Source: Streptomyces candidus
Lineage (GTDB): Bacteria; Actinomycetota; Actinomycetes; Streptomycetales; Streptomycetaceae
NCBI RefSeq assembly: GCF_014207445.1
Contig: NZ_JACHEM010000002.1
Coordinates: 496,001 to 560,000 of the forward strand
Length of the DNA: 64,000 nucleotides
Direction: 5' to 3'
Shown here: in pieces, positions 31,618 to 40,587 of the stretch
Numbering within the stretch: the stretch's first letter is position 1
How the letters are laid out: each line of letters begins with the position of its first letter
Made by a program: the position numbers and the translations under genes
Notes under the pieces: generated by a model
Databases searched by the model: none
What the model was told of the DNA's origin: nothing
What the model saw: only the letters and a program-made list of their open reading frames with translations

Positions 31618-32483
31618 CCGACGCACCCTCCTCGCCCACCCGCTCCGGAGCAACGGACACGGCCTCGGCCACCCGCACCCCCGGAACGGCCGCCCCCGCT
31701 ACGGCCGACAGCGCCGACGCAACCCTCCAGGTCACCGACGTGACGGTCCGGTTCGCCGGACTCACCGCTCTCGACCAGGTCTCCTTCACCGTCGAGCCGG
31801 GCAGCGTGCACGCGGTCATCGGCCCCAACGGCGCGGGGAAGTCCACCTGCTTCAACGTCCTCTCCGGGGTCTACCGGGCCACCTCCGGCAGCGTCCGCTT
31901 CGGCGGCACGGAACTGACCGGTCTCGCCCCGCACCGCATCGCGGCGCTCGGCGTGGCCCGCATCTTCCAGAACCTCGCGCTCCCGCCGCGGGCCACCGTC
32001 GCCGACAGCCTGATGCTCGGACGCCACCGGCTGACCCGCGCGGGCTTCCTCGCGACCGGCCTGCGACTGCCCTCCGCGTCCCGCGAGGCACACAGGCACC
32101 TCGAACGCGTCCGCGAGATAGCCGACTTCGTCGGTCTCGCCGACGACCTCGACCGGCCGGCCGGAGAGCTTCCGTACGGCAAACAGAAACTCGTCGAACT
32201 CGCCCGCGCCCTGTGCATGGAACCCAAGCTCCTCCTCCTGGACGAGCCGGTCGCCGGCATGACCGCGGACGAACGGCGCGACACCGCCGCCGTCGTCGCG
32301 GGGGTACGGGACAGCCTCGGCATCTCGATCGTCCTGGTGGAACACGACATGGGGGTGGTGATGCGGCTCGCGGACGCGGTGACCGTACTCGACTTCGGAA
32401 AGCGCATCGCCGGCGGCACACCCGCCGAGGTGCAGGACGATCCCGCAGTCGTCCAGGCGTACCTGGGAGCGCCCACGCCATGA
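31614..32483 (+). CDS. livG: ABC transporter ATP-binding protein, LivG type
   Basis: The 289-residue ATPase has Walker A GPNGAGKST (Lys76), a LivG-like 'ARIFQNLALPP' Q-loop region, a degenerate signature LPYGKQK in place of LSGGQ (usual for LivG), and Walker B LLLLDEPVAGM. A low-complexity Ser/Thr/Ala-rich tail of about 37 residues precedes the domain. Start and stop overlap the neighbouring genes by four bases, so the subunits are made in step. Confidence 0.93.
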   Translation: MTDAPSSPTRSGATDTASATRTPGTAAPATADSADATLQVTDVTVRFAGLTALDQVSFTVEPGSVHAVIGPNGAGKSTCFNVLSGVYRATSGSVRFGGTELTGLAPHRIAALGVARIFQNLALPPRATVADSLMLGRHRLTRAGFLATGLRLPSASREAHRHLERVREIADFVGLADDLDRPAGELPYGKQKLVELARALCMEPKLLLLDEPVAGMTADERRDTAAVVAGVRDSLGISIVLVEHDMGVVMRLADAVTVLDFGKRIAGGTPAEVQDDPAVVQAYLGAPTP

Positions 32484-33370
32484 CGACACTCATCGAACTC
32501 CTCCTCGGCGGCCTGTCCATGGGCGCCGTCTACGCACTGATCGCACTCGGCTTCGTCGTGATCTTCAAGGCGACCGAAGTCGTCAACTTCGCCCACGCCT
32601 CGCTGCTTCTGGCGGGCGGCTACGTCACCGCGGTCCTCCACGACGACCTGGGGTTCTGGTTCGCGCTCGCCGTCGGCATCGCGGGCGCGGCGGTCGTCGG
32701 CGCGGCGGTGGAATTCTTCGTGATGCGCCGGTACCGGGGCAGCGACCACAGCGTCCTGGCCATCGTCACGATCGGTGTCGACATCCTCCTGGTCACCGAA
32801 CTGACCCGGCGCATCGGCACCCGGGTGCTCTCGCCCGGCGACCCGTGGGGCGACAAGGTCGTCACCTTCGGCGCCGTCTCCATGGCCCAGACCCGGATCG
32901 CCGCACTCCTCGCCGCGGCCCTCCTGATCACCGCGTTCCTGCTCGCCTTCCGCTACACCTCGTGGGGCGTGGCCATGCGTGCCGCCGCCGAGAACCCGCA
33001 GACGGCAGCGCTGATGGGGGTGCGTCTGGGCCGGGTCTCGCTGTCCGCCTGGGCGGTGGCCGGCGCACTCGCCGCGGTCGCCGCGCTCTTCCTGACGGTC
33101 TTCCCCACCCCGGGCCTGGAACGCGCGACCTCGCTCGCCGCGCTGAAGGCCTTCCCGGCGGCCATCCTCGGCGGCCTCGACTCCACCACCGGCGCCCTCG
33201 CGGGCGGCCTCATCGTCGGCGTCATCGAGTCCCTCGCCACCGGCTACCAGAGCGACCTGTCCTTCCTCGGCAGGGGTATCGGCGACCTTGCGCCGTACCT
33301 GGTGATGGTCGTGGTGCTGCTGATCCGTCCCGCGGGTCTCTTCGGCACGAAGGAGCCTGCCCGTGTCTGA
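32480..33370 (+). CDS. livH: ABC transporter permease, LivH type
   Basis: The 296-residue integral membrane protein has about eight hydrophobic segments. The opening 'LLLGGLSMGAVYALIALGFVVIFKATEVVNFAHA' region and the internal 'MRAAAENPQTAALMGV' coupling loop are LivH hallmarks. It pairs with the LivM-type permease to form the channel. It overlaps livG by four bases and livM by eight. Confidence 0.93.
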   Translation: MTTLIELLLGGLSMGAVYALIALGFVVIFKATEVVNFAHASLLLAGGYVTAVLHDDLGFWFALAVGIAGAAVVGAAVEFFVMRRYRGSDHSVLAIVTIGVDILLVTELTRRIGTRVLSPGDPWGDKVVTFGAVSMAQTRIAALLAAALLITAFLLAFRYTSWGVAMRAAAENPQTAALMGVRLGRVSLSAWAVAGALAAVAALFLTVFPTPGLERATSLAALKAFPAAILGGLDSTTGALAGGLIVGVIESLATGYQSDLSFLGRGIGDLAPYLVMVVVLLIRPAGLFGTKEPARV

Positions 33371-34532
33371 CACCGACCAGCGCACCCCGCCCGTCGCCCC
33401 GCCCGCCGAGGAGGCGAAGTCCGGGCGGCCGGGCAGGAGCGCGGCCCTGCGCACCCCCCGTACATACGCCTGGGCGGCTTTCGCGATCCTCCTGCTGGCG
33501 CTGCCCTTCTACCTGGACCGCTTCTGGCTCCAGGCCGGCCTGTTCGCCATGGCCGCCGCCATCGCCGCCATCGGGCTCAACCTCCTCACCGGGGCCACCG
33601 GGCAGCTCTCCATGGGGCACGCCTTCTTCCTCGCCGTCGGCGCGTACAGCTACTGCGTGCTCGCCGCCGACCCCGTCACCGAGAACGGCCACACGCTCAC
33701 CGGCTTCGGCCTGCCCGGCTGGATCGCCGTCGTCCTCGCGGTCGGCATCTCGGGCATCGCGGGCGGCCTCTTCAGTCCCATCGCGGGCCGCCTGCGCGGT
33801 GCCTACCTCGGTATCGCCACCCTCGCGCTGATCTTCATCGGGCAGCACGTGCTGTTCAACGCGAGCAACCTCACCGGCGGCTTCAACGGCCGTTCGGTTC
33901 CGCCCCTTTCGCTCTTCGGCATCACCTTCGACGACTCGCAGACCCTTGTCGGGGGCATCCCCTTCGAGTCCGCCGAGAAGCTCTGGTACGTCGCCCTGGC
34001 GGCCCTCCTGTTCTGCGCGTTCTTCGCCCGGGGTGTCCTGCGCGGACGCCCCGGCCGTGCGATGAACGCCATCCGTGACCACCGCATCGCGGCCGGCGTC
34101 ATGGGCGTGCCCGTCGCCCGCTACCGGGCGTCCGTCTTCGTCCTGTCCTCGATGTACGCGGGAGGGGCCGGTGTCCTTCTGGCGCTGGTCTTCCAGCGGA
34201 CCGTGCCCGAGTACTTCGGCATGATCCTCTCCCTCGAGTTCCTCGCCATGATCGTCATCGGCGGGCTCGGCTCGGTGCGCGGCGCGGTCATCGGGGCCGC
34301 GTTCGTCTCGCTGCTTCCCCAACTCCTCACCCGCTACAGCGAGTCACTGCCGCTGGTCACCGCGCCGGGCACCGGCGCGGGTGGCATCGCACCAGGGGAG
34401 GCGTCCCGCTACCTGTACGGCGCGGCGGTCGTCGCCGTCGTCCTGTTCCTGCCGGGCGGCCTCTCCCGTCTCCGTTTCCCGAATCTCCGAAGCATCCGCA
34501 GCACTCGCACGCCGCGAAAGGGCTCGAAATGA
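33363..34532 (+). CDS. livM: ABC transporter permease, LivM type
   Basis: The 389-residue permease has about ten hydrophobic segments. 'AIGLNLLTGATGQLSMGHAFF' near residue 65 and the EAA-like 'GRAMNAIRDHRIAAGVMGV' loop identify it as LivM. A GTG start at 33363 overlaps livH. A stop overlap with the binding-protein gene (ATGA) completes the coupled operon. Confidence 0.93.
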   Translation: MSDTDQRTPPVAPPAEEAKSGRPGRSAALRTPRTYAWAAFAILLLALPFYLDRFWLQAGLFAMAAAIAAIGLNLLTGATGQLSMGHAFFLAVGAYSYCVLAADPVTENGHTLTGFGLPGWIAVVLAVGISGIAGGLFSPIAGRLRGAYLGIATLALIFIGQHVLFNASNLTGGFNGRSVPPLSLFGITFDDSQTLVGGIPFESAEKLWYVALAALLFCAFFARGVLRGRPGRAMNAIRDHRIAAGVMGVPVARYRASVFVLSSMYAGGAGVLLALVFQRTVPEYFGMILSLEFLAMIVIGGLGSVRGAVIGAAFVSLLPQLLTRYSESLPLVTAPGTGAGGIAPGEASRYLYGAAVVAVVLFLPGGLSRLRFPNLRSIRSTRTPRKGSK

Positions 34533-35812
34533 AGGCTCGCACCGTACGGAAGAACAGCCGCGCCCGCGCCGCGGTCCTCGCCACCGCCCTCGCGCTCACT
34601 CTCGGGGTGACCGGATGCAGCAGCAAGGCCGGGACCGGCAGTGAGGGCAAGGAGGACGAGAAGGGCGTCAGGGTCGGTGACGGCATCACCGACAAGACCA
34701 TTCCGCTCGGCGCCCTCACCGACCTCACGGGCGTCTACGCCTCACTGGGCAAGAGCATCACCCAGGCCCAGCAGCTGTGGGCCAAGGAGGTCAACGCGGC
34801 GGGCGGCATCTGCGGGCGCAAGGTCGAACTGGTCGTCCGCGACCACGGCTACGACCCGCAGAAGGCCGTCTCCGCCTACACCGAACTCGAACCGAAGGTC
34901 GCCGGGTTCGTCCAGTTCATCGGCTCCCCCTTCGTCGCCGCCGTCAAGCAGCGCGTGGACGGCCAGGACAAGGGCCTCGTCCTCCCGCAGGCCTGGTCGG
35001 CGTCCCTCCTCGGCAGCCCGTCCATCCGTACCATCGGCACGACGTACGACATCGAGACCATCAACGCGATCGACTTCCTCCTCACCCAGAAGAAGATCAC
35101 CAAGGGCGACCGGATCGGTCACGTCTACTTCGAGGGCGACTACGGCGAGAACGCGCTCCAGGGCTCCAAGTACGCGGCCGAGAAGGCCGGGCTGACGATC
35201 GTCGAGCAGAAGATCAAGCCCACCGACAACGACATGTCGGCCCAGGTCGCCGCCCTCAAGCAGGCGGGAGTCAAGGCCATCGTCGTCAGCGCGGGACCGC
35301 GCCAGGCGGCCTCCCTCGTCGGCGTCGCCGCGGCCGGCAGGTTCGGCGTGCCCGTCATCGGCAACAACTCGGCCTTCGCACCGCAGATCCTCGCCACCCC
35401 GGCCGGACCCGCCCTGATGAAGAACTACCACGTGGCCAGCCCCTCGCTGCCCATCGGTTCCCCGGAGCCCGGACCCGCCAAGCTCGCCAAGGACTACGCC
35501 GCGGCCTACCCCAAGGACGACCTCGACAACGGCGTCGTCGCGGGCTACTCGGCGGGCAAGGTCTACGGCGAGGCCCTGACCAAGGCGTGCGCGGACAAGA
35601 ACCTCACGCGCGAAGGCATCGGCAAGGCACTCCTGACCATGAAGTCCTACGAGAACGGCTTCGGCATCACCCACGACTTCTCCGACCCCAAGGCCCCCAG
35701 CACCCGACAGTCGGTGATCATGCAGCCGGACTCGAAGACACCGGGCGGGCTGAAGGTCGTGCAGGAGCCGACGGCGTCGAAGGCCGCGGAGGAGTTCACG
35801 TTCGGCGAGTAG
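34529..35812 (+). CDS. ABC transporter substrate-binding lipoprotein, LivJ type
   Basis: The 427-residue protein has a lipoprotein signal (basic start, hydrophobic segment, lipobox VTGC at about residue 30) and a type I periplasmic-binding fold of the branched-chain amino acid/amide family ('GALTDLTGVYASLGKSITQAQQLWAKEVNAAGGICGRKVELVV'). It is anchored outside the membrane and delivers the ligand to LivHM. The family also binds urea, amides, aromatic compounds and sterol degradation products, so the ligand is unknown. The binding-protein gene is last in the operon, where first is more usual. Confidence 0.92.
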   Translation: MKARTVRKNSRARAAVLATALALTLGVTGCSSKAGTGSEGKEDEKGVRVGDGITDKTIPLGALTDLTGVYASLGKSITQAQQLWAKEVNAAGGICGRKVELVVRDHGYDPQKAVSAYTELEPKVAGFVQFIGSPFVAAVKQRVDGQDKGLVLPQAWSASLLGSPSIRTIGTTYDIETINAIDFLLTQKKITKGDRIGHVYFEGDYGENALQGSKYAAEKAGLTIVEQKIKPTDNDMSAQVAALKQAGVKAIVVSAGPRQAASLVGVAAAGRFGVPVIGNNSAFAPQILATPAGPALMKNYHVASPSLPIGSPEPGPAKLAKDYAAAYPKDDLDNGVVAGYSAGKVYGEALTKACADKNLTREGIGKALLTMKSYENGFGITHDFSDPKAPSTRQSVIMQPDSKTPGGLKVVQEPTASKAAEEFTFGE

Positions 35813-35818
35813 CAGGCG

Positions 35819-35868
35819 GGACGGGCGAGGGGCGCGTGCCCGGTGGGCGCCGCGTCCCTCGCCCGTCC
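35819..35868. terminator. Bidirectional terminator between ABC operon and isochorismatase gene
   Basis: A perfect 13-bp stem (35819-35831 with 35856-35868) has a GC-rich loop that can itself pair. It lies 6 bases past the ABC operon and 4 bases past the convergent gene. Confidence 0.7.
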
Positions 35869-35872
35869 GTGT

Positions 35873-36478
35873 TCAGCGCTTGGCCGCCGCCACCAGCTCC
35901 GCCGTCGTCGTGACCGTCGCGAAGCCGCCGCCGTGCAGCGTGACCGCCGTGGCGCGGGCGAGTTCGTCGGCGGACTGCCGCCAGCCGAAGGGGCCCTCCA
36001 GATCGAAGGTGTAGGTCGCGTCGAGGGCGAACAGGACCTCGTAACCGAGGTTTCCGCCCATGCGCGCCGTGGTCTCCACACACATGTTGGTCTGGATGCC
36101 GACCACCACGAACCGGGTGATGCCCGACGCCCTGAACCAGGCGTCCAGGTCCGGAGTGCCGTAGAAGGCGGAGTTGACGGTCTTGGTGACGAGGAGCTGG
36201 GGCCCCGCGCCCAGGCCGCGCCGTTCCTCCACGTAACCCTTGAACCCGTTTCCGGGCTGCCCGGGGCGCAGCGGCGAGAGCGGCTCGACGGAGTCGTGGC
36301 GCACGAGCACCACCGGGCGGCCGGTGGTCTGCCACACGTCGAGGAGGGTCTCGATGTGCGCGTCGGCCGCCGGGTTGTTGCGGCGTCCCCAGTGTTCCGA
36401 CTCTTCGAGGCCCTGCTGTACGTCGACCACGACCAGGGCGGTGTCCTGCGTGACGACGGGCGGTGTCTGCGTGTTCAT
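35873..36478 (-). CDS. Isochorismatase-fold cysteine hydrolase
   Basis: The 201-residue cytosolic enzyme has the family catalytic triad Asp19 (VVVDVQQGL), Lys99 (VTKTVNSAF) and Cys133 ([11 protein letters not shown]), with the expected non-proline cis turn before the cysteine region. Members hydrolyse nicotinamide, N-carbamoylsarcosine, biuret or isochorismate; the sequence does not decide. It lies convergent to the ABC importer, which may be chance. The start at 36478 fits the conserved N-terminus. Confidence 0.9.
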   Translation of the reverse strand: MNTQTPPVVTQDTALVVVDVQQGLEESEHWGRRNNPAADAHIETLLDVWQTTGRPVVLVRHDSVEPLSPLRPGQPGNGFKGYVEERRGLGAGPQLLVTKTVNSAFYGTPDLDAWFRASGITRFVVVGIQTNMCVETTARMGGNLGYEVLFALDATYTFDLEGPFGWRQSADELARATAVTLHGGGFATVTTTAELVAAAKR

Positions 36479-36947
36479 GGGCCGATCCTGCCGCCCGCGA
36501 CGGGCGCGCCCCAGTGGGCAGAACGTCGAAACCCCACCAATTCCTGCCAGTTGCCGGTGCCGCACCCCGATCCCGGCCCGGCCGGTGACGGACGCCGACA
36601 CGCCGACGGCTCCGGCACCTCCGGGAGTCCGCGGCGGGGGAGCAGGGGCCCCTGGACCGGCGAGCACCGGAAATACTGTCGCGGCCGGTGCAGAAAAGCC
36701 CTCCGGCGGGGCTGGAGATAATGTCCCGCGGAAACCCGCCCGGGAAATGTCGCCGTGCTGCGCCGGTTCTTCCGTGCTACTGTCCATCTCAGTTGCAGTT
36801 GTGGTTCCCATAGACTTCAAGCGTTCACATTCGGATCTCTTTTCGATCGGACGCTTTGTATTTCCGGTTCTCCGGACGGGGCAATCATTGCGGCGACGCG
36901 GGATCCGCACAGTGCGGGACCCGGGTACTGCCCCAAGGAGATTTGAC
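36479..36947 (+). promoter_or_regulatory. Long promoter and leader region of the cold-shock gene
   Basis: This 469-base gap becomes AT-richer toward 36947, unlike its surroundings. GGGGCA at 36878-36883 can pair with TGCCCC at 36929-36934, which abuts the AAGGAG Shine-Dalgarno (36935-36940), and CCGCAC-A-GTGCGG at 36905-36917 is a local dyad. A long structured leader is usual for cold-shock mRNAs. The exact promoter is not clear. Confidence 0.5.
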
Positions 36948-37151
36948 ATGGCTACTGGCACCGTGAAGTGGTTCAACGCGGAAAAGGGTTTCGGCTTCAT
37001 CGAGCAGGACGGCGGCGGCGCTGACGTCTTCGCCCACTACTCGAACATCGCCGCCCAGGGCTTCCGTGAGCTGCAGGAAGGCCAGAAGGTTAACTTCGAC
37101 GTCACGCAGGGCCAGAAGGGCCCGCAGGCGGAGAACATCACCCCCGCCTGA
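36948..37151 (+). CDS. Cold-shock protein (CspA family)
   Basis: The 67-residue protein is a single cold-shock domain that binds single-stranded RNA/DNA as a chaperone. RNP1 is KGFGFIEQD and RNP2 is DVFAHYSNI, both intact. AAGGAG lies eight bases before the ATG. It leads a cold-shock block with the DEAD-box helicase downstream, but a strong terminator separates the two. Confidence 0.97.
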   Translation: MATGTVKWFNAEKGFGFIEQDGGGADVFAHYSNIAAQGFRELQEGQKVNFDVTQGQKGPQAENITPA

Positions 37152-37211
37152 TCACTCAGGCCAGGCCTGATCGCTCAGGCCCGCCCGGTATGACCGGGTG
37201 ACGCACGACGC

Positions 37212-37247
37212 AGCTGGGGCCCGCACCTTGGGGTGCGGGCCCCAGCT
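37212..37247 (+). terminator. Terminator of the cold-shock gene
   Basis: A perfect 16-bp stem (37212-37227 with 37232-37247) has a TTGG loop. Just upstream, CCTGATCnCTCAGGCC occurs twice and CCCGG-N5-CCGGG forms a small hairpin. Confidence 0.85.
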
Positions 37248-37421
37248 CGCTGCATTTCTGGAGCGGTGGACCTGCGGTTCGGTGTTTCTTCCCCTCCCGC
37301 GCCACGTTCCGTCCGCATCTCTCGTACGCCGCACGCACTCGCGCAGCGGCCGTACGGCGGACATACCGGATCCCCTGGATCATGGTCGGCCGGCCCCTGC
37401 GCCCGGCGACCCCCCTGTTCT

Positions 37422-37457
37422 ACGAATTCGGCCGGCTGTCGAATGGCCGTAATTCGT
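37422..37457 (+). promoter_or_regulatory. Hairpin in the DEAD-box helicase leader
   Basis: ACGAATTCGGCC (37422-37433) pairs with GGCCGTAATTCGT (37445-37457), leaving a single bulged T and an 11-base loop. The region 37248-37553 is otherwise free of genes and comparatively AT-rich before the start at 37554, fitting a cold-regulated leader. Confidence 0.5.
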
Positions 37458-37553
37458 TTTCGCATTTTTCCCGGCTCGTTCCTGCGATTCCACCCGGTGT
37501 TCACCCACCGCCCGGAATTCCTCGATACGTGCCGCATCGAGGAAAGGTTCCGC

Positions 37554-39068
37554 ATGGACCGCACCACCCGTACCGCTCGTACCAACGACCGGTACTCCCG
37601 TACCCGCACCGGTGGCTCCTCCGCCGGCACCGCGGGCTCGGGCCGCGGAGGCTACCGCTCCGCACCCGCGGGTCGCTCCCGCACCGGCGGCGGCTACGGA
37701 CGCCGACCCGCCGCGATCCAGGGCGAGTTCGCCCTGCCGGTCTCCGTGACGCCGCCGCTGCCGGCCGTCGAGGCGTTCGCCGACCTGGAGATGCCCACCC
37801 AGCTGCTCGCCTCGCTCGCCACGCAGGGCGTGACCGTGCCGTTCCCGATTCAGGGCGCGACGCTCCCCAACTCCCTCGCCGGACGTGACGTACTCGGCCG
37901 TGGCCGCACCGGTTCCGGCAAGACCCTCGCCTTCGGGCTCGCCCTGCTGGCCCGTACGGCAGGAAAGCGGGCCGAGCCGCGTCAGCCGCTGGCCCTCGTA
38001 CTGGTGCCGACCCGCGAGCTCGCGCAGCAGGTCACCGACGCGCTCACCCCGTACGCCCGCTCCCTGCGGCTGCGCATGGCCACCGTCGTCGGCGGCATGT
38101 CGATCGGCCGCCAGGCGCACATGCTGCGCGGTGGAGCCGAAGTCGTCGTCGCCACGCCGGGCCGGCTGAAGGACCTCATCGAGCGCCGGGACTGCGTCCT
38201 GGACCAGGTGGAGATCACCGTCCTCGACGAGGCCGACCAGATGGCCGACATGGGCTTCATGCCGCAGGTCACCGAGCTCCTCGACCAGGTGCGTCCCGGC
38301 GGCCAACGGATGCTGTTCTCCGCGACCCTGGACCGCAACGTGGACCTGCTGGTGCGCCGCTACCTGAACGACCCGGTGGTCCACTCGGTCGACCCGTCGG
38401 CGGGCGCGGTCACCACGATGGAACACCACGTCCTGCACGTGCACGGTGCCGACAAGCACGCGACCACCACCGAGATCGCCGCCCGCGACGGCCGGGTGAT
38501 CATGTTCCTCGACACCAAGCACGCGGTCGACAAGCTCACCGACCACCTGCTCAGCAGTGGGGTACGGGCGGCGGCGCTGCACGGCGGCAAGTCCCAGCCG
38601 CAGCGAACCCGCACCCTGGAGCAGTTCAAGACCGGTCACGTGACCGTCCTGGTGGCGACCAACGTCGCCGCCCGCGGCATCCACGTCGACAACCTCGACC
38701 TGGTCGTCAACGTGGACCCGCCCAGCGACCACAAGGACTACCTGCACCGCGGCGGCCGTACGGCACGGGCGGGGGAGTCCGGCAGCGTCGTCACGCTCGT
38801 CACGCCGAACCAGCGCCGTGACATGAGCCGCCTGATGAACGCCGCCGGCATCACCCCGCAGACCACCCAGGTGCGTGCGGGCGACGCCGAGCTGAACCGC
38901 ATCACCGGCGCCCAGGCCCCCACCGGGGTACCGGTCGTCATCGCCGCGCCGGTCACGGAGAGGCCCCGCAGGGGCGGCTCCGCCTCCCGCGGCCGCCGCC
39001 GTCCCGCCCAGGCACGGCGCGGCACCGGGGCCCCGCAGCAGGCGGCTCCGGCCCGCCGTGCGGCCTGA
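37554..39068 (+). CDS. DEAD-box RNA helicase (cold-shock type)
   Basis: The 504-residue ATP-dependent RNA helicase has a Gly/Arg/Ser-rich N-terminal tail (1-55), the Q motif (PFPIQ near 96-100), Walker A RTGSGKT (Lys123), VPTRELAQQ, TPGRLKDLI, DEAD at 225-228, SAT, and the C-terminal motifs VATNVAARGIHVDNLD and HRGGRTARAG. A basic low-complexity tail follows. Members unwind structured mRNAs in the cold and assist ribosome assembly. The ATG at 37554 follows GAGGAAAGG. The SCO5918-like gene lies 63 bases downstream, probably in the same transcript. Confidence 0.96.
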   Translation: MDRTTRTARTNDRYSRTRTGGSSAGTAGSGRGGYRSAPAGRSRTGGGYGRRPAAIQGEFALPVSVTPPLPAVEAFADLEMPTQLLASLATQGVTVPFPIQGATLPNSLAGRDVLGRGRTGSGKTLAFGLALLARTAGKRAEPRQPLALVLVPTRELAQQVTDALTPYARSLRLRMATVVGGMSIGRQAHMLRGGAEVVVATPGRLKDLIERRDCVLDQVEITVLDEADQMADMGFMPQVTELLDQVRPGGQRMLFSATLDRNVDLLVRRYLNDPVVHSVDPSAGAVTTMEHHVLHVHGADKHATTTEIAARDGRVIMFLDTKHAVDKLTDHLLSSGVRAAALHGGKSQPQRTRTLEQFKTGHVTVLVATNVAARGIHVDNLDLVVNVDPPSDHKDYLHRGGRTARAGESGSVVTLVTPNQRRDMSRLMNAAGITPQTTQVRAGDAELNRITGAQAPTGVPVVIAAPVTERPRRGGSASRGRRRPAQARRGTGAPQQAAPARRAA

Positions 39069-39131
39069 CCCGTACCGCCCGAACGTGCTCGAAAGCTTCC
39101 CGCACCATCCCTTCCACCTTGTTGAGGCACC

Positions 39132-39440
39132 ATGCGCGTAGTCATCGCCCGCTTCCCCTTCGAGCTGGTCAAGAGCGAGGTGCAGGACGCGATGAAGGGG
39201 ATCAAGCCCGAGCCCGTCACGGGTGAGTCCGTCACCATCGGCCGCCGGACCTACCCCGTCAAGCAGGTCGGCGAGGTCATCACCCGGCAGGACCGCCGCG
39301 ACTTCACCGCGAGCGAGGTGAGCCGGGCGCTGACCCGTCTCGGCTTCACCTGCCGCGACACGTTCGCCCCGGTGCCGGCTCCGGTGCTCACACCGCTGCA
39401 GAACGCGGCGAGCCTGCTGGGCTCGGCCGCGCACGTCTGA
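39132..39440 (+). CDS. SCO5918-family small protein
   Basis: The 102-residue protein begins MRVVIARFPFELVKSEVQDA. I recognise the pattern as the SCO5918 family, a Streptomyces group of unknown function regularly found behind the cold-shock DEAD-box helicase. It has a compact alpha/beta look with an acidic-basic mixed composition, and no signal peptide or membrane segment. The neighbourhood suggests an RNA or cold-adaptation role, but this is inference. Confidence 0.85.
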   Translation: MRVVIARFPFELVKSEVQDAMKGIKPEPVTGESVTIGRRTYPVKQVGEVITRQDRRDFTASEVSRALTRLGFTCRDTFAPVPAPVLTPLQNAASLLGSAAHV

Positions 39441-39465
39441 CCCTCCGGGGCTTCGGCCCCCATGG

Positions 39466-39501
39466 TTCTGCCCCCGTCCGGGGTTCCGGGCGGGGGCAGA
39501 A
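39466..39501 (+). terminator. Terminator after the helicase/SCO5918-like genes
   Basis: An 11-bp perfect stem (TTCTGCCCCCG at 39466-39476 with its complement at 39491-39501) encloses a CCGG-containing loop. It lies 25 bases past the stop. Confidence 0.8.
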
Positions 39502-39662
39502 TTATGTGCGGGTGGGTGGAGGCCGGACGCGCGGTTCCGTCCCCCCCGTCTGGACGCTCTGTCCCGCCCCGTCCCGCCCCGTCCGCTCGGGCGACGGGCC
39601 CGGCTCCGTACGCGCGCGCGGCCCTGCCCTCCCGGGGCCGCCCCGCTCGCGTGCGGGACGCA

Positions 39663-39718
39663 GAACGAGGGAGGGCCCTCACCCCGGTGAACACCGGGGT
39701 GAGGGCCCTCCCTCGTTC
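39663..39718 (-). terminator. 27-bp perfect hairpin after pssA
   Basis: Bases 39663-39689 and 39692-39718 are exact reverse complements with only AA between them, the longest perfect stem noticed in this window. It begins 14 bases past the pssA stop and faces the other terminator at 39466-39501, insulating two convergent units. Confidence 0.85.
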
Positions 39719-39732
39719 GTACAGGCCGACCG

Positions 39733-40587
39733 CTACGGCAGCTGTGCCGCCCTTGCCTCGCGCCGGTTGTCCCGGAACGTGTTCACCCGTCGCGCCGTCG
39801 CGAACAGCGGGATGACCGCGCCCATGACCACCTGGAGCGCACAGCCCGTCTGGAGCAGGAGCTGGCCGCCGGGCGCGTCGAACGCCCACGCCGCCAGCAG
39901 GCCCATCGCGCCCACGATCCAGCTGAGCATCGCCACCGCGAGGATTCCCCGCGGCTTGGGGTATTCGACCCGCGACACCATCAGCCACGCCACGCCGATC
40001 ACGGCGAGAAGAGTGGGGATGAAGGGCAGCTCGAGCAGGACGATGGAGACGACCGTGAGCGCACCGAAGGGGCTCGGCATGCCCTGGAACATGCCGTCCT
40101 TCATCGTGACGACCGAGAACCTCGCCAATCGCATGACCACCGCCAGCAGCACCACGATCGCGGCGAGGGCCGCGACCCGCTGCTGGGCGTCGTCCGCGAC
40201 CATTCCGTACACGAGCACGAAGTAGGCCGGGGCGAGCCCGAAGCTGACCAGGTCGGAGAGGTTGTCCAGTTCCGCGCCCATCGGCGAGCTGCGCAGCTTG
40301 CGGGCCACCAGTCCGTCGCACAGGTCGAAGATCGCGGCGAGGAGCATCAGGATGACGGCGGTGGCGGCGCTGTTGCGCGCCATGCCGGTCTCCTGGCTGC
40401 CCTGAAGGTGCGGAATGAGGATTCCGGTGGTGGTGAAGTACACCGCCATGAAGCCGCACGTCGCGTTGCCGAGCGTGAGGGTGTCCGCTATCGACAGCCT
40501 CATACTGAGCGGCATGTCCTCCGCGTCGTCGTCCGCGTCGGCCTCCGGAACCCAGCCGGCCTGCGTCTCGGGATCAGTCACGGTCAA
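39733..40587 (-). CDS. pssA: CDP-diacylglycerol-serine O-phosphatidyltransferase
   Basis: The 284-residue membrane enzyme joins L-serine to CDP-diacylglycerol, giving phosphatidylserine. The CDP-alcohol phosphotransferase motif is intact: Asp91-Gly92 (DGLVAR), then Gly104, Asp108 and Asp112 (MGAELDNLSD). About eight hydrophobic segments follow. The TTG at 40587 is preferred because GGGGGTGA lies about six bases upstream; a GTG at 40581 is the alternative. The start overlaps the psd coding end, so the two enzymes are coupled and act in sequence. Confidence 0.95.
   Translation of the reverse strand: MTVTDPETQAGWVPEADADDDAEDMPLSMRLSIADTLTLGNATCGFMAVYFTTTGILIPHLQGSQETGMARNSAATAVILMLLAAIFDLCDGLVARKLRSSPMGAELDNLSDLVSFGLAPAYFVLVYGMVADDAQQRVAALAAIVVLLAVVMRLARFSVVTMKDGMFQGMPSPFGALTVVSIVLLELPFIPTLLAVIGVAWLMVSRVEYPKPRGILAVAMLSWIVGAMGLLAAWAFDAPGGQLLLQTGCALQVVMGAVIPLFATARRVNTFRDNRREARAAQLP

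Noticed and set aside
36905..36917. CCGCAC-A-GTGCGG as a separate terminator before csp
   Set aside because: It lies inside the leader close to the ribosome site and lacks a termination context; it is treated as part of the leader structure.
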